A stretch of 64,000 nt of DNA, from the NCBI GenBank assembly GCA_018266915.1, contig JAFDZM010000070.1:1-64000 (forward strand), read 5' to 3'. A model generated the notes under the pieces. That model saw only the letters and a list, made by a program, of their open reading frames with translations. It was not told where the DNA came from and searched no databases. Position numbers and translations under genes: made by a program. The stretch comes from Bacteroidota bacterium. Lineage in GTDB: Bacteria > Bacteroidota > Bacteroidia > Sphingobacteriales > Sphingobacteriaceae. Positions 41,550 through 50,795 of the stretch are shown here, one piece after another. The stretch's first letter is position 1. Every line of letters begins with the position of its first letter.

Positions 41550-42347
41550 CTACATACTGGCCTTAAGATATGGTTTATAAGCAGCAAGCCTTTTTAGCAG
41601 ATCGCTGCCGGCCTTCACTATCTCTGCCTGTTCTGCTTTCCCGGCTGGCATAATAATAAAGCCGTACGGTCCTTTCCCGTCGCCCAAAACTGCATTGCTT
41701 GGGTTGTTTACAAAAGGGCCATTTGTTGTGTCGCCGCCGATGTCGGCATTATTTATGTACGGGGCATAAAACATATAATGCGGCATGCTCATGCTCATTA
41801 CTTGATTATTGGGAGGCAAGCCAGGGTAAACACGCATAAGCGGTGCCAGCATATAAGAAATCCCGGACCTTGACGGCGCTTTGTATATGCCTTTTTTGAT
41901 TTTATCTATTACGATACCCTGGATCTGTTTCGCGGTGTATTTTCCGGACGCACGCATGGCCGCCACATCCATCACCACAGTAAAAATCGTCCTTGCCCCC
42001 TCTGCATCATAACTAATCGGTGCGGCGACGTCTTTCCTGAACACTCCCCATTCCCACGATGTTCTTTCAATATAACAAATGAAGCCATTTGTGCCCTTCT
42101 TGGCAATGTAATAGCCTTTGGTCGGGTCTAACAAATAAACCGTTGCTTCCTTTCGCAAATGCGGAGGTAATGCGCTTAGCGCGAAATCGCGCTCGAGATC
42201 GGGCGGCCATTTCTCCAGTTTTGTAGCCGCTGTTTCCTGGCAAAAAGCTTTAGCGGGAAGTAATAAACTCAAAACAGATAATATGGGCACAAAAAGGATA
42301 CACAGACCTTTGGCAAACGCTTTTGTTAAATTGGTTGAATGAATCAT
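41550..42347 (-). CDS. Secreted protein of unknown function
   Basis: A 265-residue exported protein with a signal peptide ending AFCQE around residue 36. The mature part has DLERDFALSALPPHLRKEATVYLLDPTKGYYIAKKGTNGF, YMLAPLMRVYPG and MPHYMFYAPYINNADIGG, with no motif I recognise. It converges with the MFS gene, 7 bp between stops. Confidence 0.6.
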   Translation of the reverse strand: MIHSTNLTKAFAKGLCILFVPILSVLSLLLPAKAFCQETAATKLEKWPPDLERDFALSALPPHLRKEATVYLLDPTKGYYIAKKGTNGFICYIERTSWEWGVFRKDVAAPISYDAEGARTIFTVVMDVAAMRASGKYTAKQIQGIVIDKIKKGIYKAPSRSGISYMLAPLMRVYPGLPPNNQVMSMSMPHYMFYAPYINNADIGGDTTNGPFVNNPSNAVLGDGKGPYGFIIMPAGKAEQAEIVKAGSDLLKRLAAYKPYLKASM

Positions 42348-42472
42348 GATTAAAGGGAAATGGTGTTATAACCCTATAAAGTTATAGTAGAAATACCTCT
42401 ACAAGTGAGGGGCGGAAATGCCAATCGAGGGGGTGTTTTGCGACACCTGGATAAACTTAATTAAGATACGTG

Positions 42473-43753
42473 CTAACCCATATCACTAATCTCCGGTAAC
42501 TGTTTTTCAGCGTCAATAGCCAGCCACAGCAAACAACCAGCTATCAAAACTGCACCTACCACATACACCGGATAATCGAAACGATGCGTGGCTTGTACGA
42601 TCTGCCCAAAAATCAGGGCGAGGAAGAAAGCGCCCATCTGCCCGAAAAAGTTCATGGCACCAGTGACTGTACCGGCATTATTGCGGCCAATGTCGGCGCA
42701 TACCGCATAGGATACCATCACCCCAAACGAGAAGGCAAAGTTTGCACCGATGAGGCAACATGCAGTTAGGGTGTTATTAGCAGAAAATCCGGCTATAAAC
42801 AATAGTATTCCGCAGCAGCCGAGGCCGAACATGCCGGTAAGACGTCTGCCTATTTTGAGTCCTTTATATTTTAGGAACCAATCGCCCGCTGCTCCGCCTG
42901 CTAAAAAGCCAACTATTCCCACCACAAAAAGGAGGGAGGTAATCCTTTTCATGCCTTTTTCTGAGAAACCGCGGCCCTCCTGCAGGTAAACAGGCATCCA
43001 GGCAATGAAAAAATAATTAGCCCATTGGCAGCAAAAATACATCAGCATTAACGGCCATAAAGTGCTGTTGCGAAAGATAAGCTTCCACGGAACTAAGTGT
43101 TGCCCCTGTTTATGGCGGCATTGTGATTTAATGAGATTCTTTTCCTCATCAGCCATGCTTTTCATTTCCGAAGGGAAATCGCGGAACCACGAGTAGCATA
43201 TACTTACCCATAGCAAACCAATCGCGCCAACGACGAAGAAAGGCACTCTCCATCCATAAACCACTGCGAGGGGGACAATAATGAGCGGTGCCAAAGCAGC
43301 GCCTATTTGTGAACCAATGCCTACCCACGATAATGCCTTGCCGGTTTCGCTTACCGGGAACCATCGGGATACAGTCAATATGGCATTTGGGTAAGTGCCC
43401 GATTCGCCCACACCAAATAAAAAACGGATTACAAGCAAACTTATCAGCCCGTTCGCTATGCCCGTAAGTGCGGTAAATATTGACCATGCTATCACGATCC
43501 GGATAAAGACTTTTTTAGGCCCGATGCGATCACCCAGCATACCCGAAGGGATTTCGAAAATAGCATAAGCTAAGGCGAAAGCAGCCAGCGCCCATCCAAA
43601 CTTTTCATTACTGAGGTGCAAGTCGGCCTTAATGCGTACACCAACAACGGAGATGCAGATGCGGTCCATATACGTTAATGTGGTAAGCGAGCACAGCAAT
43701 ACCAGCACGCGGTAACGGTACGGCACCGACAGCCGCTCAAAAAGTTGGTTCAT
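42473..43753 (-). CDS. MFS transporter, anion:cation symporter (hexuronate-type)
   Basis: A 426-residue protein of 12 helices. TYMDRICISVVGVRIKADLHLS in the first loop, PSGMLGDRIGPKKVF, and GVGESGTYPNAILTVSRWFP are signatures of the ACS family (ExuT/GudP-like), which imports sugar acids and related organic anions with protons. The substrate is not certain. It precedes the secreted unknown gene on the same strand with a 125-bp gap. Confidence 0.86.
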   Translation of the reverse strand: MNQLFERLSVPYRYRVLVLLCSLTTLTYMDRICISVVGVRIKADLHLSNEKFGWALAAFALAYAIFEIPSGMLGDRIGPKKVFIRIVIAWSIFTALTGIANGLISLLVIRFLFGVGESGTYPNAILTVSRWFPVSETGKALSWVGIGSQIGAALAPLIIVPLAVVYGWRVPFFVVGAIGLLWVSICYSWFRDFPSEMKSMADEEKNLIKSQCRHKQGQHLVPWKLIFRNSTLWPLMLMYFCCQWANYFFIAWMPVYLQEGRGFSEKGMKRITSLLFVVGIVGFLAGGAAGDWFLKYKGLKIGRRLTGMFGLGCCGILLFIAGFSANNTLTACCLIGANFAFSFGVMVSYAVCADIGRNNAGTVTGAMNFFGQMGAFFLALIFGQIVQATHRFDYPVYVVGAVLIAGCLLWLAIDAEKQLPEISDMG

Positions 43754-43853
43754 TGGCGAGGTCTATAATGGTTTAATAAAATAAAGGTTAATTGGGCGGA
43801 AGTGCAAGGGGAGGGAGGTTTCGGAAGTTCACCCGTAAACTTAATTGAAAATA

Positions 43854-43886
43854 AAAAAGGCTTTAGCATATTGCTAAGGCCTTTTG
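43854..43886 (-). terminator. Terminator after tRNA-Met
   Basis: AAAAGGCCTTAGCA / TGCTAAAGCCTTTT with an ATA loop and TTTATTTT behind it on the minus strand, directly after the tRNA 3' end. Confidence 0.8.
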
Positions 43887-43960
43887 TGCGCCCACCTGGG
43901 CTCGAACCAGGGACCAAAAGATTATGAGTCTTCTACTCTAACCGACTGAGCTATAGGCGC
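43887..43960 (-). tRNA. tRNA-Met (CAU)
   Basis: A full cloverleaf on the minus strand: acceptor GCGCCTA/TGGGCGC with discriminator A, D arm TAGCTCAGTCGGTTAGAGTAG, anticodon loop CTCATAA giving CAT, and T arm GGTTCGAGCCC. The 3' CCA is not encoded. The anticodon could in principle be lysidine-modified (tRNA-Ile2), but the body resembles elongator tRNA-Met. Confidence 0.9.
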
Positions 43961-44043
43961 TGAAATTGTTTCTAAAAATTTCGGCTGCAATATTACGGAA
44001 TCACAGCCGAATTTCAAAAACGTTTTTTAGTTATACTTATAAG

Positions 44044-44161
44044 GGGTTAATTGTTAGGTTGTAAAAATTATAAAGGTTGTAGTGGCTGTAGATGTTGCAG
44101 AAGTTAAAGACAGTGAAAATAAACCTTTTTAACCTCTGCAACTCTTACAACTTTTTTAACC
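44044..44161. repeat. GTTGTAG-type degenerate inverted repeat
   Basis: GGTTGTAAAAATTATAAAGG and GTTGTAGTGGCTGTAG on the left face AACCTCTGCAACTCTTACAAC and TTTTTTAACC on the right, typical of dispersed GTTGTAG repeats in these genomes. It fills the gap before the YncE-like gene's 3' end. Confidence 0.6.
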
Positions 44162-45196
44162 TTATTTCCCAACTTCAATTACATGAAAGGTTCCTGGCAC
44201 CATTTTGGGTCGCGGGTGCGCGTTTTCTGCAGTTGGGGCTACCGGTTTCATTTTTGCTGTTGGCAGGTACAGGTGATGCGTTACCTGATCGATACCAATT
44301 GTTCGTGCCCCAGGTTCAGTAGTGATATTTTCAATTAACTCAAATTTATTGGCGTTAATTTCCTTTACTGCTGTTATGGTGCCTTCTCCGTTGGAGGCAT
44401 AGGCTATTTTTAAAGTCTGATCGAATACTAATCCATCACTTCTGCCTATTGGAAACTTAGCAACTGTTTTTCCATTCGATGCATCCATTACTACCATGGT
44501 TTTGTTGTCGCCACAGGCAATAAATAAACGGTTGGTTTTACGGTCGATATCCAGGCCTGAAGGTGAATCGCCACCATCGATTTTATAGCTTGTAATTTCT
44601 TTAAGAGTTGTTGCGTCAACCACATGTACAGTGCTCTTGTCTTCGCCGTTAACAAATATTTTGCCTTTGCCATCAGATACAGCGGTCTCTAATTTCTCAC
44701 CTAATTGCACCGTTCCTACAACCTTTTCAGTTGCCGGATCAATAAAGCACAAATCATGGCTTCCGCCATCACAGGTAATGATCTTCTTTGAAAAATCATC
44801 GTAAAAAATAGCATCCGGATTTTTTACCGGCAAAGCTATTTCACCGGTCGCTTTAAGTGTTTTTAAATCAAACACTGTAACCGAGTTGCCCCTGCCATTG
44901 CTGGTAAAACCTTTATTAAGGGAATGAACCAACGCAATGCCATGTACACCATTTGTTTTTGGTATATAGCCCAATGAATCGCCGGTAGTGCTTATGACAT
45001 TTACTTGTGTGCCGTGCGATACATACACACGTTTGTTAGCGCCATCAACTAAAATATAGTCCCATCCACCCGGACTGGATATTTTATAATCATTTAATAC
45101 TTTAAAACCAGTCGTTTTTTGCGACCAGGATTTAAAAGGGACTGCTATTGCAACAGCGAAAAACAGTATAGGAGTGATTTTTTTAAAAGCGTTCAT
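44162..45196 (-). CDS. YncE-like secreted beta-propeller protein
   Basis: A 344-residue exported protein, signal peptide ending SWSQ. The mature part is a seven-bladed-type propeller built from repeats of about 45 residues (DYILVDGANKRVYVSHGTQVNVIS, GNSVTVFDLKTLKATGEI, SHDLCFIDPATEKVVGT, STVHVVDATTLKEITSY, MVVMDASNGKTVAKF), the YVTN/YncE pattern. Periplasmic; binding partner not known. Confidence 0.82.
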   Translation of the reverse strand: MNAFKKITPILFFAVAIAVPFKSWSQKTTGFKVLNDYKISSPGGWDYILVDGANKRVYVSHGTQVNVISTTGDSLGYIPKTNGVHGIALVHSLNKGFTSNGRGNSVTVFDLKTLKATGEIALPVKNPDAIFYDDFSKKIITCDGGSHDLCFIDPATEKVVGTVQLGEKLETAVSDGKGKIFVNGEDKSTVHVVDATTLKEITSYKIDGGDSPSGLDIDRKTNRLFIACGDNKTMVVMDASNGKTVAKFPIGRSDGLVFDQTLKIAYASNGEGTITAVKEINANKFELIENITTEPGARTIGIDQVTHHLYLPTAKMKPVAPTAENAHPRPKMVPGTFHVIEVGK

Positions 45197-45324
45197 GTTG
45201 TGATTTTTTATGCTATTTACACAGCGATTTTGTAATAATATTGGAGAAATATTATTGAAATTTTGAACTATTCAGTTTTAATTTAACAGACTAATTTGAC
45301 ACTTTTACGGCAAACAAATATCCA

Positions 45325-45957
45325 ATGAAAAACATCAAAAATATCATCTTTGATTACGGCAATGTGATCTTCCTGTTAGATTTTCAAAAATTAAAAGAGG
45401 GTTGGAAAAGCTTGTCTATTGAAGACCCCGACAAATTTTTTAGTCACGGTGTACAAGAACCGATTTTTGACAGGTTTGACCGTGGCCTGGTTACCGAAAC
45501 CGAATTCAGGGATTTTCTAAGGAATAAGATCGGCAATATAGACTTGACGGACGAAGATATTGATGCTGCATGGAACAGTTTGCTTTTGGGCGTAGATGAA
45601 GGCACACATGAGCTTTTGGCCGAATTAAACCAAAAGTATCGTACTTTCTTACTTAGCAATATCAACCCGATACATTACAACTATATCATGAACTACCTTA
45701 AGGATGAGTTCGGGTTTGAAAGTAATGATCATTTATTTGAAAAAACGTACTATTCTCATTTGATAGGTATCCGAAAACCGGATAAAGCCATTTTTGAAAA
45801 AGTATTGAGCGAGAATGGTTTGATCCCTGAAGAAACATTGTTTATTGATGATATTGCCGCCAATCTGGAACCTGCAAAAGAGTTGGGCATTCAAACCTTT
45901 ATGATGGCTGCACCTGATACGATACAGGATTTTATAAAACGCGAAGGGCTACTCTGA
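45325..45957 (+). CDS. HAD-IA family hydrolase
   Basis: A 210-residue HAD phosphatase of the YihX-like group: FDYGNVIFLLD (motif I), LLSNINPIHYN (motif II), GIRKPDKAIF (motif III Lys) and LFIDDIAANLEPAKELG (motif IV). It likely hydrolyses a sugar phosphate or nucleotide. Its stop overlaps the next start as TGATG, so it is translationally coupled to a DinB gene. Confidence 0.87.
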   Translation: MKNIKNIIFDYGNVIFLLDFQKLKEGWKSLSIEDPDKFFSHGVQEPIFDRFDRGLVTETEFRDFLRNKIGNIDLTDEDIDAAWNSLLLGVDEGTHELLAELNQKYRTFLLSNINPIHYNYIMNYLKDEFGFESNDHLFEKTYYSHLIGIRKPDKAIFEKVLSENGLIPEETLFIDDIAANLEPAKELGIQTFMMAAPDTIQDFIKREGLL

Positions 45958-46433
45958 TGAAAGAGTTATTATTAACCCAATATGAATTGGTTAAAAGTGC
46001 AAGAGGCGCTTTGTTTATTTATTGTGCAACTACAGGCGAGGACTTCATTAAACCGGTATCAACCTTTAACGATAATTCGATTAGAGATTTATTGGTCCAT
46101 ATTGCAAACACCTACATCAGTTGGCTCGATAATTTTGGATTAGATGGCGGTCGCACTTTTTATGGCAATGAGGAAGTGCAAACCCTTTATCAGATCAAAA
46201 TGATATTTGATGAGGTTGACCTTATTGTAAATGATTTTCTTGAGAAATCTCAGTACGATTACCAATTGCCAATGACCAAGCACATCACACGCAAAGGCAT
46301 CACTTTAACACTTTCGCCATTGCAGCTATTCACCCATGTAATCACACACGAATTTCACCACAAAGGACAAATACTAACCATGAGCCGGCTTTTAGGCTAT
46401 ACACCTGTTGATACCGACATCATCAGATTTTAA
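45957..46433 (+). CDS. DinB-family protein
   Basis: A 158-residue helical-bundle protein with metal-ligand histidines in LLVHIANTY and THEFHHKGQILT. The start shares bases with the HAD stop codon. A short hairpin TCCGCC-agtt-GGCGGA (46439-46454) sits between it and the convergent proline dehydrogenase gene. Confidence 0.85.
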   Translation: MKELLLTQYELVKSARGALFIYCATTGEDFIKPVSTFNDNSIRDLLVHIANTYISWLDNFGLDGGRTFYGNEEVQTLYQIKMIFDEVDLIVNDFLEKSQYDYQLPMTKHITRKGITLTLSPLQLFTHVITHEFHHKGQILTMSRLLGYTPVDTDIIRF

Positions 46434-46467
46434 GTCTCTCCGCCAGTTGGCGGAAGATTTAAAGGGG

Positions 46468-47670
46468 CTAAAGTTTCCTGCGCTTTCTTTCTTTGATGAT
46501 CAGGCTTAACTCACGGCTCATTTGTCCGGCGATAGCCGTATTTTCCTGAGCACGGCGGAACAGATATGGCAGAACAGCTTTTACTGGTCCATAAGGCACA
46601 TATTTGGCTACGTTATAACCAGCATCAGCCAAATTGAAGCTTAGGTTATCACTCATGCCAAGCAATTGCGAGAAATATATATGTGGGTGATTATGCGATA
46701 CCTGTTTTTCGTTCAGCAAGTCGGCCAGTAGGCGGCAACTGTTCTCGTTATGCGTTCCGGCTACAAAAGCTAAGCTTTCCAAATTATCCATGCAGAAATG
46801 TAAAGCCGCATCGTAATCCCGGTCTGTCGATGTTTTATCAGGTTGTATCAGGCATTCATAGCCCATTTCGGTAGCGCGTCTGCGTTCCTTTTCCATATAA
46901 GCACCGCGAACCAGTTTAGCTCCTAAAATAAAATCTTCCTTAACTGCAACACTGTGGTCGTGCTTTAACGAGGCCAGTTTATCGTGACGATAGATCTGGT
47001 AAGTATTATAAACAATGATCTTCTCTTTATTGAATTTGCGCATCATATTCAGCGCCAGCATATCAATGGTATTCTGTATCCAGGTTTCTTCGGCGTCGAT
47101 CATTACCGGTACACTGCCTTCATAAGCTTTGCTGCAGATAGCTAATACTCGTGCCTGAACTTTTTCCCACTCAGCAACTTCCTGTGCCGATAACTGATCT
47201 TTTGCATCCAGTTTTTCCAACAGGCCAAATCGGCCTACGCCGGTTACTTTAAATACGGTAATCGGCACAGCTTTATCACCCGCCGCGCGTTTGATGGTTT
47301 TTATGATCTCGTCGCGGGTGGCATCGAAAATATGTTCTTCATCTTCTCCTTCGACAGAATAGTCCAGGATGGTTCCTACGCCACCTTTATAAAGTTTCTT
47401 GATGGTAGTATCACATTCTTCAATGGTTTCGCCACCGCAAAAATGTTTAAATATGGTAGCTTTGATTAAGGATTTGATAGGTAAACCAATCTTCATGGCG
47501 AAGTTGGTTATCGGTGGCCCCATCTTAACAAAGAAATTGATATTGATCATCCTGAAAAGCCAATAGGCACGCTTTAGGTCGGCGTTTGTAGAATTGCGAA
47601 AAGCTATTTCAGTATTTTCAAAAGACAGCCGGCCCTTGCCGGGATCAGCAACAGTTTCATTATTGAGCAT
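46468..47670 (-). CDS. Proline dehydrogenase
   Basis: A 400-residue FAD enzyme oxidising proline to pyrroline-5-carboxylate. A PutA/ProDH barrel is visible: VFKVTGVGRFGLL, MIDAEETWIQ, VKLVRGAYME-like LGAKLVRGAYMEKER, GTHNENSC, and the late substrate-site motif KYVPYGPVKAVLPYLFRRAQEN. It is a single-domain enzyme, not the fused PutA; the partner dehydrogenase is elsewhere. Confidence 0.93.
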   Translation of the reverse strand: MLNNETVADPGKGRLSFENTEIAFRNSTNADLKRAYWLFRMININFFVKMGPPITNFAMKIGLPIKSLIKATIFKHFCGGETIEECDTTIKKLYKGGVGTILDYSVEGEDEEHIFDATRDEIIKTIKRAAGDKAVPITVFKVTGVGRFGLLEKLDAKDQLSAQEVAEWEKVQARVLAICSKAYEGSVPVMIDAEETWIQNTIDMLALNMMRKFNKEKIIVYNTYQIYRHDKLASLKHDHSVAVKEDFILGAKLVRGAYMEKERRRATEMGYECLIQPDKTSTDRDYDAALHFCMDNLESLAFVAGTHNENSCRLLADLLNEKQVSHNHPHIYFSQLLGMSDNLSFNLADAGYNVAKYVPYGPVKAVLPYLFRRAQENTAIAGQMSRELSLIIKERKRRKL

Positions 47671-47722
47671 GTCGCAAAATTAGAAAATGCAAAGCAAATA
47701 ACTCATTATCCTTTGAATAGTT

Positions 47723-47730
47723 TATTTTTG
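47723..47730 (+). promoter_or_regulatory. -7 element directly before the S4/aroB operon
   Basis: TATTTTTG ends 7 bp before the ATG at 47738, so the transcript of the S4-domain gene may be leaderless. No convincing -33 TTG. Confidence 0.4.
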
Positions 47731-47737
47731 CTGCCCC

Positions 47738-47944
47738 ATGATAACGTTTAAAGTAGAGGGCGACTACATCCAGATGATACAATTGTTGAAGGCCACCAAC
47801 CTGGTTGAAACAGGCGGAGAGGCGCAAATTGTTGTTGCTGAGGGTGAAGTGTTGTATAATGGTGAGGTAGATTATCGCAAGAGATTGAAGGTAAAAAAGG
47901 GTGATCTGGTTGAATTTCGTGGGACAAAGATCAAGGTTATATAG
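47738..47944 (+). CDS. Small S4-domain RNA-binding protein
   Basis: A 68-residue single S4 domain: YIQMIQLLKATNLVETGGEAQIVVAEGEVLYNGEVDYRKRLKVKKGDLVEF, as in YlxR/YbcJ-like ribosome-associated proteins. It would bind RNA, perhaps on the ribosome. It is 3 bp in front of aroB and probably shares its transcript. Confidence 0.88.
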   Translation: MITFKVEGDYIQMIQLLKATNLVETGGEAQIVVAEGEVLYNGEVDYRKRLKVKKGDLVEFRGTKIKVI

Positions 47945-47947
47945 TTT

Positions 47948-49021
47948 ATGAAGACACTTAATAGCATCAGCTATCAGATTTTTTTTGAAAATACACTGAC
48001 CGAACTGGTCAACTTTATCAATAAAGGTAATTACTCACGCTTTTTTGTACTGACCGACGAGAATACCGGCAAACACTGCCTGCCGTTAATCAGGAAATAT
48101 ATTGACAACCTGGATAATTTCGATATCATTGAGATCAATGCCGGTGAAGAAAATAAGAATATCGATTTCTGTGTAGGCGTTTGGAAAATGCTGATCGATT
48201 TCAGCGCCGACCGTCAAAGCTTATTAATCAATCTAGGCGGCGGTGTAATAAGCGACCTTGGCGGATTTGCTGCATCGACCTACAAAAGAGGTATCGATTT
48301 TGTACACGTGCCTACTACGTTGCTTTCACAGGTAGATGCTTCTGTAGGCGGCAAAACAGGCATCGATCTGGACAATATCAAAAATATCATTGGTACATTC
48401 ACTCAGCCTAAAGCAGTTTTTATTGAACACTCGTTTTTGAACACACTTCCTGCACGACAAATTCTTTCTGGTTTGGCAGAAATGCTGAAACATGGCTTGA
48501 TATTCGATGCTGGATATTGGAATGAATTAAAAATAAGCGACTTACATAATCCATCTGCAGAATTGGTTTACAAGTCAGTTGAGATAAAAAACAAGGTAGT
48601 AATTGAAGACCCGCACGAAAAAGGTATCCGCAAGAGCCTCAATTTCGGTCATACCATCGGCCACGCTGTTGAAACTTATTCGCTTATGCATGATGAAGAT
48701 CCGCTTACTCACGGCGAAGCTATTGCAATCGGCATGATCTGTGAAGCGAAGTTGTCAAACATGAAAGTCGGCATGAGCGATGCTGACCTGGCAGAGGTTG
48801 TTGAAGTAATAAGCTGCTTATATCCCCGTTATACCATTTCTGAATCCTGCTACAAAGAGCTGTACAGTATTATGCAGAAGGATAAGAAGAACCAATCGGG
48901 CAAGATCAACTGCACATTATTGACAAGCATCGGACAATGCCGTATTGACAATATCTGTACAGAAGACGAACTTTATGCTGGGTTGAACTATTATTCTAAA
49001 TTGAACAATGTTTTCTCTTGA
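47948..49021 (+). CDS. aroB: 3-dehydroquinate synthase
   Basis: A 357-residue NAD- and metal-dependent enzyme, second step of the shikimate pathway. GGGVISDLGGFAASTYKRGIDFVHVPTTLLSQVDASVGGKTGID and NFGHTIGHAVE with HGEAIAIGM carry the NAD and zinc-binding residues. It is separated from the pheA operon by 10 kb. The last 14 bp overlap the next gene. Confidence 0.96.
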   Translation: MKTLNSISYQIFFENTLTELVNFINKGNYSRFFVLTDENTGKHCLPLIRKYIDNLDNFDIIEINAGEENKNIDFCVGVWKMLIDFSADRQSLLINLGGGVISDLGGFAASTYKRGIDFVHVPTTLLSQVDASVGGKTGIDLDNIKNIIGTFTQPKAVFIEHSFLNTLPARQILSGLAEMLKHGLIFDAGYWNELKISDLHNPSAELVYKSVEIKNKVVIEDPHEKGIRKSLNFGHTIGHAVETYSLMHDEDPLTHGEAIAIGMICEAKLSNMKVGMSDADLAEVVEVISCLYPRYTISESCYKELYSIMQKDKKNQSGKINCTLLTSIGQCRIDNICTEDELYAGLNYYSKLNNVFS

Positions 49022-49916
49022 TAAACGAGGCGAAGCAGCTGCGGTTCTGGTAATCGCCCTGGTAGTTCTTACGCTTGTCGAGATGGGACTTAGCTATTGG
49101 GAAAACCGTAAGTACTACGAGAAGCGCGACACTTTTACAAATATCTACCTCACGCTGCTGGCCTTCGTTTTAAATCTGGTTGTAAAAACTTCTACATTCT
49201 TCGTACTGGATTATGCATGGCATTTCCATCTGTTCGAGATAAAAAATGCAATTGCCTATTGGGTGATATTGGTTGTAGTGCAAGACTTTCTATACTGGGT
49301 GCTGCATTATGTCGGGCATTATTGCAGGTTGTTCTGGGCTATGCATGTTACGCACCATTCGTCTGAGCATTTTAATTTGACTACCGGTTTCCGGTCAACG
49401 GTGTTTGAACCCTTATACCGTGTATTCTTTTATCTGCCGTTGGCGCTAATGGGTTTTAACGCAATCGATATCCTTTACGCTTATCTCCTAACCCAGCTAT
49501 ACGGCAATATTGTGCATACGCGATACAAGGTGAACCTTCCCAAATGGTATGGGTGGATATTTGTAACGCCGTCGCATCATCGCGTACATCATGCGTCTAA
49601 TATTCCTTATTTGGATAAGAATATGGGTATGATGTTCATCATCTGGGATCGTCTGTTCGGTACATTCCAGGAAGAAAATATCCCTGAGCCTATTAAATAT
49701 GGTTTAACTAAACAGCCAGAAGACACCGGGCCGGTAAATATCCTATTCCACGAATGGAAAGCCTTATTCCGTGATATCAGAAAAGCCCCAACTTTAAAAG
49801 TCAAGTTGCAATACTTGTTCAATCCGCCGGGATGGAGTCATGATGGCAGCACGCTAACGGCAAGGGTGATGCAAAGAGAATACTGGTCTGCCATGCAAAG
49901 CCGGAAAATTTTATAA
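49008..49916 (+). CDS. Sterol desaturase / fatty acid hydroxylase family protein
   Basis: A 302-residue membrane di-iron protein. Histidine boxes HYVGHYCRLFWAMHVTHHSSEHFN and HHRVHHASN are clear, with several N-terminal helices. The substrate is unknown. It overlaps aroB by 14 bp, implying coupled translation, although no pathway link is obvious. Confidence 0.85.
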   Translation: MFSLDKRGEAAAVLVIALVVLTLVEMGLSYWENRKYYEKRDTFTNIYLTLLAFVLNLVVKTSTFFVLDYAWHFHLFEIKNAIAYWVILVVVQDFLYWVLHYVGHYCRLFWAMHVTHHSSEHFNLTTGFRSTVFEPLYRVFFYLPLALMGFNAIDILYAYLLTQLYGNIVHTRYKVNLPKWYGWIFVTPSHHRVHHASNIPYLDKNMGMMFIIWDRLFGTFQEENIPEPIKYGLTKQPEDTGPVNILFHEWKALFRDIRKAPTLKVKLQYLFNPPGWSHDGSTLTARVMQREYWSAMQSRKIL

Positions 49917-49945
49917 TCTTTGGGTGATCAATCCATCCAATTATC

Positions 49946-50404
49946 ATGCTTTATTCTGCATTAGTCTGCCGCCTCAAAACTCAGCACCTCGCCGTAGCCG
50001 AGATCGTAAAACATATAGATGAACAACGCCTTAATCAACATCCGGAACCCGGTAAATGGAGCATTAAGGACAACATAGCCCACTTGACAAGCTATCAGCC
50101 GGTGTTTATCGGTCGTGTACACCAGATGCTTAAAGGTGATACACCTATTTTCAATGCTTACCGTGCTGACAACGAACCTGATTTTATTGAGGCACAAGGG
50201 TGGTCATTAACCGATCTGCTCAGTAAATTGAACGGTAACCGTCGCCAAATACTGGAGTTGATAACCAACTTGCCTGATGATCAGCTTGAACTAAAAGGTA
50301 CTCACCCGAAATACGGCACGCTGACCATTACTGAATGGACAGAGTTTTTCCTTTTGCATGAGGCGCATCATTTGTTTACGATGTTTAGATTGGCAAAGGG
50401 GTGA
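49946..50404 (+). CDS. DinB-superfamily protein
   Basis: A 152-residue helical-bundle protein; metal ligands in SIKDNIAHLTSY and LLHEAHHLFTM. It lies 29 bp behind the desaturase-like gene in the aroB operon. A stem AAAGAGGCTT/AAGCCTCTTT follows at 50428-50458. Confidence 0.85.
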   Translation: MLYSALVCRLKTQHLAVAEIVKHIDEQRLNQHPEPGKWSIKDNIAHLTSYQPVFIGRVHQMLKGDTPIFNAYRADNEPDFIEAQGWSLTDLLSKLNGNRRQILELITNLPDDQLELKGTHPKYGTLTITEWTEFFLLHEAHHLFTMFRLAKG

Positions 50405-50427
50405 ATTTCCTTTTTCACAAAATTTAT

Positions 50428-50458
50428 AAAGAGGCTTCCAAGAATAAGAAGCCTCTTT
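50428..50458 (-). terminator. Hairpin between the aroB operon and a tiny minus-strand gene
   Basis: AAAGAGGCTT / AAGCCTCTTT, 10-bp arms, 11-nt loop. It lies beyond the stop codon of the DinB gene and, on the other strand, directly behind the small membrane protein at 50474-50566 where TATAAATTTT follows. It could stop both. Confidence 0.55.
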
Positions 50459-50473
50459 AAGGTCATCTGCAGT

Positions 50474-50566
50474 CTATTGCTTTTTTTTGAATAACGCAAT
50501 TATCTCGACTAACCCAATGAGAACTTGACATATGCCAATAATCTCTTGAAAAATAATATGGTTCAT
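50474..50566 (-). CDS. Small single-helix membrane peptide (30 residues)
   Basis: ATG 50566 to TAG 50476-50474. The peptide starts MNHIIFQEIIGI, then a strongly hydrophobic helix (CQVLIGLVEIIALF) and ends KKKQ. The hydrophobic core with a basic tail and a following hairpin resembles small membrane proteins or type I toxins. No homology or translation evidence is available; this is a candidate. Confidence 0.35.
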   Translation of the reverse strand: MNHIIFQEIIGICQVLIGLVEIIALFKKKQ

Positions 50567-50795
50567 TTTTAAACCGGAATTGAGGATATTTTATTTGGCA
50601 TCCAACCAACTTAGTACTCCTATATTGTATAAAATATATAATAAGGTTATATCACTATTGAAACAATTAAAAGATTAGAGTAGTGATTCCCTTGGTAATC
50701 TTTTTTATAATAATAATCTATAATTTAAAAAAAACAAGTTTTTTGATACTAATATGATGTTTAGACGTAATTATGATAAGTAACTGTATTTGTTT

